A stretch of DNA of 64,000 nucleotides from Arctopsyche grandis (lineage: Eukaryota; Arthropoda; Insecta; Trichoptera; Hydropsychidae), in contig NC_135360.1 in NCBI RefSeq assembly GCF_051622035.1, positions 33,807,206-33,871,205 on the forward strand, in the 5' to 3' direction. Below, in pieces: positions 36,136-49,739 of this stretch (position 1 is the stretch's first letter; each line of letters opens with the position of its first letter). Made by a program: the position numbers and the translations under genes. A model generated the notes under the pieces. The model was given only the letters and a program-made list of their open reading frames with translations, did not search any database and was not told the DNA's origin.

Positions 36136-39100
36136 TGCCAAAAAACGGTCAACTAAAGGTCAAAATAAGCCAAAAGTGTCACGTAGCTTAAACCCAGATC
36201 TTTTTGATTCAAGTTAATTTAATTTTAAAAAATCGTCTTAAATTTGTAAATGTATTATTTTTTCTGTTTTTATTTTAATAATTAAATTACTGTTGAACTT
36301 AAGTAGAATCTGCCTGCTTTAAGCTGTCTATTTTGACAAATATGTAATTTAGTTTATTGTGGAGTATTTTATTAAAAATTAATTCAAGCTACTATTGAAC
36401 GTAAAATTGATCGAATTACAGCAGATTAGACATTCGATTTGCTCGATTGCTTTGTTCAGTGTCACATTCGAATGTGAACTCGTAACCTTAAGCTCCATTC
36501 ATGCCTTGGAGTCTGAATCATAGTATGATCACCTGGGCTTGGTTCGTGTGTCGAAGCGGATATTACTGTGGTATTCGTTGTTGACTCACTTTCCAATCGA
36601 TTAGACAATTTTGTGGGTCACACACGCTCACACAAACCGAATCGTTCGTCGAACAGGTTCTCGAGAGCCTCTTGAATCATGTATGTACATACATAAACCC
36701 GGCGACAAAATTGTACAATGACACTTTTAAAGGGATTATAACATTTGTCACAATCGGAAACGAGCTTGGGAATCCTTTTTAGACGAAGAATTGTACGACT
36801 AACGGTGAGATGTTGTTGGTCGGACAACTTTTGCCTTTGGAATTCAAGAGAAAGCCTTTTTTATGAGACGGTCGTTCCGACTTTTCAAACGTGGTTTTTC
36901 AACGGAAATTTTCTCGAAAATTAGTCAGAAGAGTTATACGCGTCTTTATATGAGATTTTAAATGTCGATAAATTTTCATATGTGTGTTATAAATTAAATT
37001 CATTGCTCAGCATATAACATTTCTTGTCATAAATAATGAAAATTATTACGTCTCCTTCTGTTAAATGATAAATAATATTGTACGGTTTTTTAAATGACTT
37101 CATTATATAGATATATACATTGTAGAAGAATTTAAAATGTTTTATTGAGTTATAAATATTCTATTCTCAATATGCATTTCTTTTTGATAGAAACCAGGTG
37201 CATATTCAAGTTTCAAATATAAACTTTATGCTAATTTTACGTTATATTTTAGATGACACAGTTTTATATTGAAGAGTATAATTCTTCAAATTTATTCATA
37301 GATAATTTCAACAAACAATGAAACACAATAAGAAGAAATCTACTCAAAAGAGATTATTCTAAATGGTGCTAAAAGTATTAATTAGCCATCATACTTTCCA
37401 AAAGAATTTGGACAAACGTTGAAAAACCAAACTTTAATGACTTCAAAACTACAAAAAGAGAATGAAAATCATTGAACAGAGTAGGTATACAAAAAAAAAC
37501 GATTATCCAACGATGACATTTAAAACGCAACGATGCAACTTTTTAACATGTCTCAACGCTTGCATTGTTGTCTAGCCAAAGTGAAAAGTTACTACGACAC
37601 CTCGAGATTACGATGCACTTTTCTCTGATAGACATCTTTAGAATGGCTTCAATTTACAACACTAGACTTAGTATGCATCTAATATACTTTCCTGCGGTTC
37701 AAGTTCGACTTATCCGAAAGACGTGATCGATTTCACGTCGGACCATGTTGTAACATTGTCATAAAAACGACCGTACATTCGTCCGATTTAAGAGCAGATT
37801 TGCGTACCTTGCGCTTGCTCAACTCTCTGTTCAAAGGATTATGACGCAACTTTGTCCGCCATTGAAACGTCTTCGTATAATAGTGTCGGTTTTTCTTTCT
37901 CATTGATGATTTATAATGCCATCACCGTCATTGTGGCCAATGGGAAGAAAAATTACAATGATGTAGCCGTAGATATACGGACGTGAAAACGTTAGAACGA
38001 TATCTCAACTAGACACAGATTATGCATAGATATGTAGTGACTAATTGATTCTGATTTAAAAATATATATATTTAATTTATATATTTATAATGCGAATTTT
38101 TCTGATTTTGTTTTCACACATGGTGAACGCATGTGTGTGTTCTATGATGTTGAAATATTTGTACAGATTTCATGGTCCGCGAAGCAGCACCATCTCAACT
38201 ACTGCAAGCACATAATATCTCAATAGCACGATCGTATTATTACGTATTTATTATATACATTTGTGATTAATGTGTGTTACACAAATGTATCTCGTACTTA
38301 TTGTATGCAATAATGTAATTAAAATGACATTTTTTTCTGTGCACTTTCTTTTTTTTGTGTAATGCTTTCGATTGCATAATAGCAATATCATATCACTTGG
38401 AAGATACTCGGACATTTTTAGATCATATTACTGTTGAAAAATATAGTCGCACTGACTATATTTTTGACAAACGAATTTACATGAATTAATGTTAACTTTA
38501 TTCTCAAAATTGGACAAATTTGTGTGTGTGTGTGTTTACACTGAATATTCTGACATATATCATACATACCCATATGTATGTATGTAGATACATAAATCCT
38601 TTCAAAATTAAAATATACTGCATAAAAACAGTTTTTCTTACATTGTTTGTAATATGCTAATTTAATTAGCAGTTCAATTCAAATATTTTTTATTGCAATC
38701 AAAATATTCATTGTATGATTCGACTTTTTCTGTTAAAAGTGAAAGCTTTCACGGATTCGTATGATTTTATTTCGATGTCTAAGTCGAGCATTGTTTTTAT
38801 AATTTAATTTCACGTCCAAAACGGATGCTGGTTGCAGTGAAAACAATTATCACAATTTGCACGCGCCGAAATTTTTCGCATAAGAATGCGCACATTTTCC
38901 TCGAAGAAAATTAGCATCGCGCTAATCGAGTCTGAAGGTCGACGAGAGTGATAAATAAAATCGAAAGTATGCACACGAATGTGATTTCATTTTGAAACAA
39001 AAACGAGGAAATTGCATTTCAAATATTCAAATGTCTTCACTGCCACTTTTTTGCATGCAATCGAAAGCGTATATTGTGTTTGTATTTTTATTAATATAAA

Positions 39101-39554
39101 TATTTTAATAAAAAATTGATAATCGTGAAAGTGCGATTGAAGTGACTAACGAAAGTTGGACGAATAGGTCAAATCTTCAACCTCTTCATGGATGTTTTTA
39201 ACTTTAACCTACTTTCACGTGTGCGTTATTTTCATTTTTGAATACAAAACTTTACACGTATGAAAGGCTCAATAAAATGGCATAAAAACATGTAATTAAT
39301 ATGAATATTATACATGTAACAGACACAGATAGATATAACGAACACTAATAAATTTTATTAAATGAATACATATGTAGTTTAACACAAAAACATACACTGC
39401 TTATTATTATCATGCATTTCAAGTTGCAAACATCTATAATTGGTATTAGAATTATATGCTTTTAATATTACATTCATATTGTTATATAAAAGGGTACAAA
39501 AGAAAATTACGCAGATTATGTCATTAAGGCGTATAGAAATTGATTGACGTTAAC
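36136..39554. other. Noncoding stretch with two less AT-rich blocks
   Basis: Blocks at about 36400-36900 and 37480-38000 have more balanced composition; the second contains CCGCCATT at 37856-37863. A (GT)n run lies at 38521-38535. No gene is supported. Confidence 0.5.
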
Positions 39555-39996
39555 TAGCCAGCAGCATAGCTCGGACGTTAAGCTTCTGCTTACCGTCAAG
39601 AAGGTGCCGGGTTCTATCCCTGAATGAAAATGAATTTTTCAGAGTATGCTGTTGGTCAGACCTGGATTTGTGACTCCAGGTTGATCGTTTCCTATCAGAG
39701 TTTGCCAATTTTCTCTGATTTCATTGTTGAAACGGTTCCCGGAAAAAAAAATTGGCTAAAAATCCTTCCTACCTACTATGTCACCACTATTTGAAAATTT
39801 GATGGATGTACAATAAGAATTTATGTACAATTCATAGATGTCTCGTTAATTTGCGAGTTTTTTCAGTGTCTTGCAATTCAACGAATTATAATAAAAAATG
39901 CTGCATTTGTATTTGTAATTGGCCAGGAAGGCGCATTGGGATTTTCCTGTAAGGCCTTCCTGGTATATATGTAAAATAAAATAAAATATAAAATAA
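39555..39996 (+). mobile_element. tRNA-derived SINE, full length
   Basis: The head starts TAGCCAGCAGCA, with an A-box-like TAGCTCGGACGTTA and B box GGTTCTATCCC (39610-39620). The body has TGGTCAGACCTGG, TCAGAGTTTGCCAATTT, GAAACGGTTCCCG and ATGTCTCGTTAATTTGCG. The 3' stem-loop is CCAGGAAGGC (39923-39932) / GCCTTCCTGG (39954-39963) with a 21-nt loop, then an AAATAAAATAAA tail. It is noncoding and is moved by a LINE enzyme; the tail suggests a jockey/CR1-like partner. Confidence 0.92.
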
Positions 39997-42900
39997 GCTT
40001 TCAAATCACATCTCGAACCCAAACCACTCATTTTTTATCAAAAATAATTACACACAATAAAAATACGATCGATCTGTTCCCAGTGAAAGTAACTAACCCT
40101 CACACGACCAACGAAATGGATTTTTTTTATTATTTCTTTCGTACGGATCGAATCTGGATCGTGACGAGCTTTCGTCACGGAACGGCACGTGGTCATCTCT
40201 TTTGGGATTCGACTCGGACACCTTTCGCGCGAAAGTCGCTTACTATCGTGCCGTGCCATTTGTGGTTGAATGGACATAGGCTAAAGAGAACTACCGTCAA
40301 TTGTTTGGGCTACTCCAAGTGCCGTTATGTGCCTCAGGTCGACACTCGCATATACGTCTTAAGGTACCTATGTTTTACATCCCATTGACACGATTTTGAC
40401 GACTTGCACTTGACGAGAATGGAGGATTAGTTTTACTCAAGTTATTTATTTACCTGCTCTTAAGTCACAGCTACATCTATATAATTAGTGAAGAAAATTT
40501 GTTAAAATATACATACTTTATGTCTATCTATACTTTATATTATTTGCTAGCTTAAGTTTTGCAATACAATTTATAAATCAATTTGTGATAACATTGAACA
40601 GATTTGATTGGGTTTCCTTCTTAACCACGCATTCAACTTTCTTAGATAAATTACTTTTTTTTTCACAATATTTGATTTAATCAATTATCTTAACATTTTA
40701 AACCCATAAATGTCATCATTTTTAGCACAAACTTAAAATAATTCAAAATATTAAAAAAAAAAAAGTCGTTGAAAACTTATATTTCCTAGTTAAATTTTTA
40801 ACCAAAGAATTTCAACTTTCATATTCCGCACTTCTCTATAATTCAATATTGAAAACAACACTAGTATGTGTATGTATACCTCACAAGGTCATCAATTTCA
40901 ACATAAAGCCCTTGCCTTTTATACGAACAGGTATTCCAACGTTGCACAGACAAAAAAAAACTATAATATTTTTCTGCGGTCCGAATCAAGTCCACATCAA
41001 TAACGCAAAAACAGACAAATCAAATTGAAACTTCCACCAAATGGTAAATAGAGATAAATTCATATATACGCCTACTTACACTCGCAATAAAAAAAGTTCA
41101 CAGGTAATTATTGACTCATTCTTGTACAGGGTATAATAGCACCATATTTCCACACATCCATTGAATAGAATTCGATTGTGCTGCTTTAAATCGAATATCG
41201 TACAATAGTAACACATCTCACGTGGATATCTATATGTCGAAGGATATCCTGTTATGGTTCTTCAAAAATAGAATACCATCAGGTCGACCTTGAGTTCACC
41301 ATCATCGGTTGCAGCATCCGCCATTTGTGTATGTGGGTAATCACCCCGGTCTCCGAGCCGGTTGTACGTACTTAGGTACCTACTTCTTTTTTCGAACTAA
41401 TTTTTCTTGATACCGAGAACTGTCTCGGAATGTGATCGTTTAACCGTATCGGATGAATTTGTATCATCACGCCTGATTCGACGAGATCCGTGACACTGTT
41501 GTCCGCAATGTAAACGTTACACCTGTAAAGCTTCGATATTATGAATGTAAATATTACGGTTTAATTTTTAAGAGCATACAAATTTTCCGTTTTTTTACGG
41601 GATTTTAGAATCATTCATGTACAATTCGATTTGCCGTTATAGCGTAATAGTGATTCAATCGATCGAATTTTATAATTGATCGATTTAACAGTTGTTTTGC
41701 TCGCGATATCGTCTTTGCAAGATGCAATGCTTTCAACTGTATTTTAAGATGATTTGAAATTTATGTAATTGTTTGAATCGATTTTTTTATACATACATAA
41801 ATATCTATGTATGTACCTACATAGTTACCGTGTTTAAGAATCATCTGATCTCAAATAACGAAAACATGCATACATATGTATAATAAATCTACATAGCAAA
41901 CAGACCTATATATGTACATATTTATAATGCAAGACTACAAACATATAAGCAAATTTAATATACAAAATAAAAGTAGTAAATTAGTATACATACATACATA
42001 CATATGTATGTATACGAAAAATATAATTTCATATTATATTTTTAAATTATATTTGACACAGTTAAGATTATATTAAATTACAAAAGAAAGCATGAAATTT
42101 TGAAAAAAATATTTTGAGAGTTACACACTTAAAATAAATATGTATCTATAGTACAAAAATTTAATTGTGAAAGCTTCGATTTATGCAGTCATGTCATAAA
42201 AATGTTTCTATCCATTTGAGTTGACTTTAATAAAATTAAGATCAACTCATTAATTCTTATGTAGATAATTCATACATAGATGTTCACATTAACATCTTCA
42301 TACTAGGCATAACGAACCAATACTTAAACATTTCGAGGCTATCAAATTAAATTTCCTTTATTGTAACGACGCCATTAAATTTAAAACGCATTCTAAAATC
42401 TCAACTAACAATTAGTTTTTCAAGAAAGAATACCTTTTGCATACAAATCGAACCACAAACTTACGCACGCTGAATACACTCGGTGCATTATCCACCACTA
42501 CATATGTACGTTCAAACTTTTAAATCGACGCTTAAAACTCACACCAATCAGTGCATAGATTATTATAATATATTCACAGCAGTTTCTCGAATATGTCCAG
42601 AGCACTTATACGTCGGTAAAAATGTCCGTCGACCCCCTGAATATACAGTGAAAGTCGATTGTTGGACCGCCGACTTGCAAACGCGCTCGATTGTTTACAA
42701 CGGAAGAAATGTTTACGGACAATATTAAGGTTCGATAATAAAAGCAACCATCTCGGAAGACGTTTGTGTTCTCAGCTTTCTAATCACGACTCTGCATCGA
42801 TGTGAAAATTGCGCCGTTTGTTCTTCAGAATGAGAAGAAGAAGACGCGTTCCATGTGAAAACGGCGACGAATACACTTTGTGTTGTTTTTTTTATTATGT

Positions 42901-43298
42901 TATAATTAAGTATAGCAGATGCAACGTATGCAAATATATGCCATCGATACATTAGTTTTTTTTATATATGTAGATGATGGTTAAGTGAGTGCATAATGTT
43001 GAGAGTTCCATTAACTCGTTTTAAGTTCCGTGGTCAGTTCGTGTACAGGTGTTGCGTTAAAGTGGCAACGGCTCTCAAAGATCCGTTACGCCAAAAGAAC
43101 TCGTTTTTATTTGTGTAATTGCAGGTAAACACGTGCTTTTTTCCATGATTCGAAAAAATAGACAAAATTCCACTCTAAACTCCAAGAACAAACTTATCAA
43201 AATATTATACTCTGCTTTGAGAAATCACGCAGAGTTTACGACTCCAATTTTGTATACATAGTAGGATGAACAATCAATATAAAATATGTAAACACCTA
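39997..43298. other. Noncoding stretch with scattered GC-richer islands
   Basis: Less AT-rich blocks lie at about 40040-40400, 41270-41530 and 42480-43130, the second with CCGCCATT at 41318-41325. Self-complementary TACATACATATGTATGTA tracts lie near 41990-42013. Open frames in the islands have no domains. No gene is supported. Confidence 0.5.
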
Positions 43299-43306
43299 CA
43301 AACATA

Positions 43307-43554
43307 CAGGGCCGATGAAAGGGGGGGGGAACCGGGGTAAAGTTCCAGGACCCTGACAACTCGAGGGGCTCCGTGCTGGAAGTCATACGTTCTTATTCAA
43401 TTATTTAAAAAAAAATAGCAACCAAATTATACATAGGTATTTTTCAAATAATTCTGATAGATTTTTTGCATATTAAAAATATATCTAACAGATTTTTTGT
43501 TTTTCATAAGGACCGAAATTTTTTTCCCAGGGCCCGGGATTCCTCTCGGCCCTG
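43307..43554. mobile_element. hAT-type MITE (248 bp) with 8-bp target duplication
   Basis: The ends are terminal inverted repeats CAGGGCCGA ... TCGGCCCTG. The exact 8-bp duplication CAAACATA flanks them at 43299-43306 and 43555-43562, the diagnostic target length of the hAT superfamily. GC-rich ends (a G-run and CCAGGACCCTG on the left, CCCAGGGCCCGGG on the right) surround an AT-rich core. There is no transposase, so it is a non-autonomous element mobilised in trans. Confidence 0.93.
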
Positions 43555-43562
43555 CAAACATA

Positions 43563-45909
43563 AGTATATATGTATGTACATACATATATCGTAGTTAGTT
43601 CATTACTTTATCTATGTTTTTTTATATGTACTTGCATTTAGTATCACCTATTTTGCATTCAATAATATTTATAATAATAAATTTATAATGAAAGATTCTC
43701 TATGAAAGAAATTGATGATAAATAATTTTAAAATCTAAAATTTGTCACAACCTCTTACATATATAATATTATATTTATATGTATGTATGTCTATAAATAT
43801 TAATGTTTTCTTGTTTGTATGTTATGTAAACCCACAGTTTTCACCTTAGGTCCTCAAAATTAGATATGCTATCTCAAATAGGGACACTGACTTAGACTGT
43901 AGACGGATTTTGGAAGGGTCGGAGACCTTTGAAAAGCTTTTTTTTCAACATTCTTCCCCTCTAGTAACGCCGGCTAATATAATATACTAAATCATTTTAT
44001 GTATGTACATATAATATTCTGTATCATATACTTTTAAACTTAAAATTGTTTTATTGAAAAGCTCAAGCTTTAATACGCACACGTTTGAAAGTTACATATT
44101 ATAAAATTTAATATTAACTTTATAAAATATTCTTTATAACAATTATGTAGGTATATAAGGTGAAATTAATACTAAATGTATTTTAATAACATATTCTTAT
44201 TTATTTATTTAATTTTTTGAAATGAAATGAAATTAATGAGCGGTGTATTCAATTTTTTTTTATATTTAGTATCAATGTGATTTTTTTCGTATTTTTAAAA
44301 TCAGAAATATGATGACAAAATTAAAGCTCAACTTTGAGAAGCTCCAATCAACAAGAGCAAGTTTACCGTTTCGCTTTAAAAGCGACTCTTGCCCACTTAC
44401 CAACAAACTACAGAATAAAAGTTGTTTTCAAAACGGTTTACCGCTACCTACATACATATGTATACATTTATAATAATAATCTATACCAAAACTGTAATCT
44501 AATCGTAACGAATTTGCCAAAATTTAATTAACAACCATTCGTTAAACGATCCGCTAATCTTAAGCGTCTGTCACTGGAAACAAAAAGAACTAATTGCAGA
44601 ATTGCGGAACTTCCAATCGGAAATCGACACTCAATACAGTTTATATTCGATCAATATATCGATCAAATGTGGGTCACGCAGTTTTTATTCAAACATCCGC
44701 CATATTGTAGGTGTGATGTCATATTCAAATATTATCTTTAAGGCAGTACCGTTAATTCAAAAACGGTACACGTGCGATAAATAAATATTAATTTTCATCG
44801 GTTCCAAACCTCGACATTAGTATTTGTGTCGAAAAGGTAAATAAGTGGTCCTTGACCCACATTGTTAACAATTCCGTCTATTGTTCGTTAACGCTCGCTA
44901 ATTGTGTATGACTTATGAATGAATCTTCACCGGAAGTCTTCGAAAATAAATCCTTTGAAGTCTTGAAGAATTGCAGTCGGAATATTGATATTTAAAAGCT
45001 CAAGGCTTTAGAACAACAGTCTAACGAAATGGATAAATTTGATCACAGGGCACGCCGCATGGTGATTCACACCCGATAAAATGTGAACGAAATGTCAAGG
45101 ATCCGTTCATCCTGAACGAATTGGCCTTGGATGTATAAATAGGTGTATTCTTTTTCCTTTTGATTTTTTTTTTTTTAAGATTCTCACAATCGTAAGAATT
45201 TTTCAATTTTCATGCAAAAAATATGTGTAAATAAAAAATCACGTACACACTAGTCTCCGTACAAATATGCAGTGGAAAAAATGCTACGCACGATTCGTTA
45301 TGTTTTTCAACGCTTAAAATATTAAATGTCAACATGTTTTTGATAATATTATTTCGTTGGAAAATACATAAATTTAATTCAAGTGAAAATTCGGTGATTA
45401 ATTGTTCAAATATTTGAAATAAAAAAATTCGTACGCACGATTCGTTCAAGTGAAAATATTCATACTTTGATTATTTTTATTTCATATTAAATGTTATGCG
45501 TGATTTAAATTTCTTATTAAATTCCAATTGGTGTATGATATATAATTATGTGCATATATAATATGCATGTAAATCTTAATTAGGTATAAAATATTATATA
45601 TTTTTAATGAAATTTAAAATTTCACTACATGATCATACGTGGGTATATATTATTTACAAATAAATCAGATAATTGCAATAAAAGTAAGAACTTGGCACCC
45701 TTTTACAGATGCCCAAAATGAAAACTTTTACATATATACATATGTATGTATGTATCTACATTGTATGTAAATGAATATGAAAATTTTCAATGTATTCTAA
45801 GGAATAAAATGACACATAATAAGGAAGAAAGTATTTTAACAGAATTTAAATTGATGTATTGATGATCAACTTAATTTATATATTTGTACCAAAGAGATCA
45901 ATGATCTTG
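43563..45909. other. Noncoding AT-rich stretch
   Basis: A perfect 24-bp palindrome of TATG/CATA sequence lies at 43566-43589. The part at 44320-44960 is less AT-rich. No gene is supported. Confidence 0.5.
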
Positions 45910-46240
45910 ATTTATTTTACTATAAATTCTCAAGAAGTACAAAAACAATTATCAAAATATTGATTTAATATTGCAACCTCTTAAAAAATACTTATGACAA
46001 AGTACCTACTATTTAACTTTCAATAAATCCTATTATATTAAACAAAATGGTTTAAATGATTCATTTTCACATCCATTGAATATTTATTTTATTATAAATT
46101 CTTAAGAAGTACAAAAACAATTATCAAAATATTGATTTAATATTGCATTCTCTTAAAAAATACTTATGACAAAGTACCTACTATTTAACTATCAATAAAT
46201 CCTATTATATCAAACAAAATGGTTTATATAATTCATTTTC
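45910..46240. repeat. Tandem duplication, 172-bp offset
   Basis: Two highly similar copies (about 45910-46068 and 46082-46240) share long runs including AGAAGTACAAAAACAATTAT and TGACAAAGTACCTACTATTT. The low divergence suggests a fairly recent event. Noncoding. Confidence 0.93.
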
Positions 46241-47479
46241 GGTACATTTTGACATTAAAACTTCAAACTTTCAGGTAAAAGTACATATGTATGCATATGT
46301 ATTATACCTATATATTTCATGCGGTCTAAAGATTGATAAGCATCAGCTTTAAAAAATCGTCAACAAATGATCAAGTATCCAATTACTTTTAGATCATTAT
46401 TATCCGATTAACAGAATCGTATACTCGTATGATTGATGAAATTTTCACAAAATAAAATAAAAATCGGCATGCAACTTAATTTCCGAGCACAATAGCATAT
46501 CGCAGTACACCTGGAACTGATTGCATCATTCACAAGAGTAAACGAATCGTGAAATAAATTCATCAAAGTTTGTTTTGTTAACGATTATACATAAGCGTGG
46601 CATTTCACCGAGCCCGAGAACAAAACCGATAATAAATTATAACACGTCCGAAGATCGTGTAATTGACCGTAAAATCAAAACGGTAGCCCAAGTGGGTCAA
46701 CGTTTCGTCACACGCTCAAAATCTAACAATTATTAATTATTAATTGTTAATAATTACTTCTCGGTGAAAATATCGATTTCAAATACCGGCACTTCGTGAC
46801 ATTTTTGCGAAAGTTCAGCATCTTTCGATATGTTGCTTTTAAACGGTTACACAATAAGATATATCATGAGAAAAAATTGACGTGCGTACTCTTAAGTTAC
46901 AAATCGTTGGTCAGTCAACCCGGTGTGAATTATTAAGGCCAGATCAATATGAGAATTGAATGCAACAATTGTATAATTATATAATCGATTGTGTAATGCC
47001 GTTGTTAATAATAAGACAATAATAATCTAACCGGCTGTTATTCAATACGCTTGAATATTCATAAGTTTATTTCTTTTATATTTATTTTAACACGCACAAG
47101 CGCGTAAATCGGCTAACCAACTTGGATAAATAAGCGCTACCGTTCGCTTTTGATTTTATTTTCCTGTACAATGTCTGTAGATCGAATCTAAACGGGCTAG
47201 AATGAAAATTTGGAATTGTGTAAAGTTATACAAAAGCGTCGTTTTTATATAATAAATAATAAAATAATAATAAAGCCCTTCTTCTATAGACATCTAATAA
47301 ATAATCAATTAAGAAATTCAATTCAATTGATATTTATTATACATACAAATGTATAATTCAAAATTGATATTAAATTATAATTTTTCTTAATGCCTACATA
47401 TTCCTTCTCTTCAATTGATATTTAAATCAAATTTTAATGCCAGGCAGTTTTTGCCCCAAACAAATGTCCCAATTAAGTT
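46241..47479. other. Noncoding AT-rich stretch
   Basis: Short inverted AT repeats (TTAATTATTAATTGTTAATAA) occur near 46732. No gene is supported. Confidence 0.5.
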
Positions 47480-48015
47480 AAAGATTTATTTATTTAAAAA
47501 TACTTGGCAAAGGTGGCAAACCCAATAGACCCAAGAGGTTTCATAATCATATAGTAGTACAGAAATTAAATGAAAATAAAAAATCAACATAGAAAATCAA
47601 AAATAAAATATTGACCATTCTAAATAGATGAAAATAAAACAAACAAAAGATAAACTTAACTTAAACTTAAAAGGAAGAACTACAAAAAACCATTTATTTC
47701 AAGGAAATCATCAAGTTTATTGTTAAAAAGGTTATTAGAAGCTACTAATTCATTGGTAAGACTATTCCAAACTTTAACCACTCCATTTGAAAAGAAGGAT
47801 TCTCTATTTATTTTGTAAAAAATATATTTTTAGAGTCTGAGAGTATAATCTCTCAGATAAGTGTCATTGTTAAACTTGAGGATCATAGGACAATTATTGT
47901 AGGGGCTATTTATAATTTCAAACACTTCAAAGAAATCGCCTCTAATTATCCAAAGTGTGATAATTCATTTATTTTAATCTCATATCATATGAAAGTGATT
48001 TAAGCTCGGTATGTA
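47480..48015 (-). mobile_element. Decayed CR1-like LINE 3' end
   Basis: On the minus strand the C-terminal segment typical of CR1/jockey-like ORF2 is readable. It runs LKSLSYDMRLK, then RGDFFEVFEI, LRDYTLRL, FFSNGVVKVWNSL and FNNKLDDFLEINGFL, with stops and at least one frame change (near 47945). A 3' UTR of about 200 bp follows, ending in CTTGG...CCAAG (47503-47507 with 47531-47535) around ATTGGGTTTGCC, then an AAATAAATAAAT tail. It is 5'-truncated and dead. The loop sequence ATTGGGTTT(G/A)CC is shared with the SINE tails in this window. Confidence 0.8.
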
Positions 48016-49427
48016 TTTTTTTTTTCATTCTTTAAAGATTTATATCTATTGTGATCCAAAAGAAGTTTGATTAATATTCAAAAAATAAATATATTTTGTC
48101 GTAATGGTTATATTTTTTACTTTACACGATGTTTAATTTAGATTTAACAGATTCCAATCAAAACTTAAGATTTCATACAATATAATATTTCACTTATTTA
48201 CCAAACAATTCTAGTCTTTCAGATACTTAAATATATATCAAAGATAATAAATATTATTTGCTTAAATTATCATTTAACTCAAATTTTTATACTGAGCTTT
48301 ATATTTTTATATTTAAATTTAATATGAATCTTATCGATGTTTTAATTTTACCGTTTCCAAATATTTTGAAAAATTGTGTACGTACGTATGTGTATGTATG
48401 TGTATATACCTTATTCCAGATAACTTGGCAATAAAAATAAAAATACCGGATTTCTATTAATCAACTAAAATGTAATATTTCAAACAAATAGTAATTGCGT
48501 ATTCTGAAGTTCGCATACATTAGACAAAGCTTGTCGACGAACAGAAATAGAAATCTAGAGTTTACCTAATGTCAAGCTGACTATATTGAGGTAAATGTAG
48601 AAGCATATTTGATACACTTTAGCCCTCTTACTCGGAATGATCAGATATTATGTATGTCGTGCATGCTAAGAAATAGATAGCGACAGGTCGTATTATGTGA
48701 TCAAATTATCATTGTAATTTAATCGTTCGATATCGATTGCGGTTTTGCACCTACGTACATACCTACTCGTGTCACAATGGTCGAAACTTTCTCTGATATA
48801 AAACACTTTCCTTCGGTTGGTCCAAACGTTTAATTTAAACGGCCGTTGCATAAATTACATTGTTCGAGCAATTGGCAAAAAAATCTTCTTTGTGAAATGC
48901 CACAATGAATTCCGTGTTTCGTACAATAAATAATAGGTTTGAATCGTTGCCAAAAATAAAAGATAACGTAGAAAACACAATGCAATTTTACGCGCGCAAT
49001 TCGTACACTGAATTGTCCACCAATGGGAATAAAAGAGCAACATAAATTCGACGAGTTGATTGGTCGACGAAAATGGAGCGTTCTGATTGGTCGACTTTCA
49101 ATTCCGCTTTTTTTGAATTTCAAGGATTTCCAACAAATCATTGATTTCAATGCATATTTTAATGTAAATGAACCGAACCAATTCCTCATACTATTGACCG
49201 CTTAAAGCCATACTGAATCGAATGGAATACGAATGAATGTTTTGCCATAAGATTATATTAATGATTAATATTTAAATTTCAGAAATTTATAATTTTACAC
49301 AGTTTTAGAACATACAATATTAAATTAAATTAAAATGATCCATACCCTTCAGGTATAAACACAATAAACACATAATCTGCTTTAGATCGTCGAATTTTTA
49401 GTCTTTAGTTAATATTATTAATGTTAT
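48016..49427. other. Noncoding stretch; compact block with CCAAT-type boxes at 48770-49205
   Basis: No gene is supported; both strands are open at 48830-49205, but no domain is seen. The block contains CCACCAATGGG (about 49017-49027) and two exact copies of TGATTGGTCGAC (49057-49068 and 49084-49095). Confidence 0.45.
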
Positions 49428-49471
49428 GTTAATAATAAATTATTATCTTTTGATAATAATTTATTATTAAC
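49428..49471. repeat. Perfect 20-bp inverted repeat, 4-nt loop
   Basis: GTTAATAATAAATTATTATC (49428-49447), loop TTTT, then its exact complement (49452-49471). It is AT-only apart from the end bases. Diverged GTTGAATTATTTCAT and TTTAATATTGAGTG repeats follow to about 49620. Confidence 0.95.
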
Positions 49472-49739
49472 GTCAATTGATTTATCAATGATAGTATTGA
49501 TAATGTTTAACGTTGAATTATTTCATATTTAATATTGAGTGTTGAATGGATTATATTTCAATGTTGAATTATTTCATAATTGATTATTTAATATTGAGTG
49601 TGAATTTTATTTAATGTTGATAATTTAATATATTGGATACTTGTACTCAACGTAAACGTCATTGTTTGGTACTAATTTCATAAATATTATGATTGTGAAT
49701 AAAATGTCAATATATGTAAATATATCATAAATGGAAACA

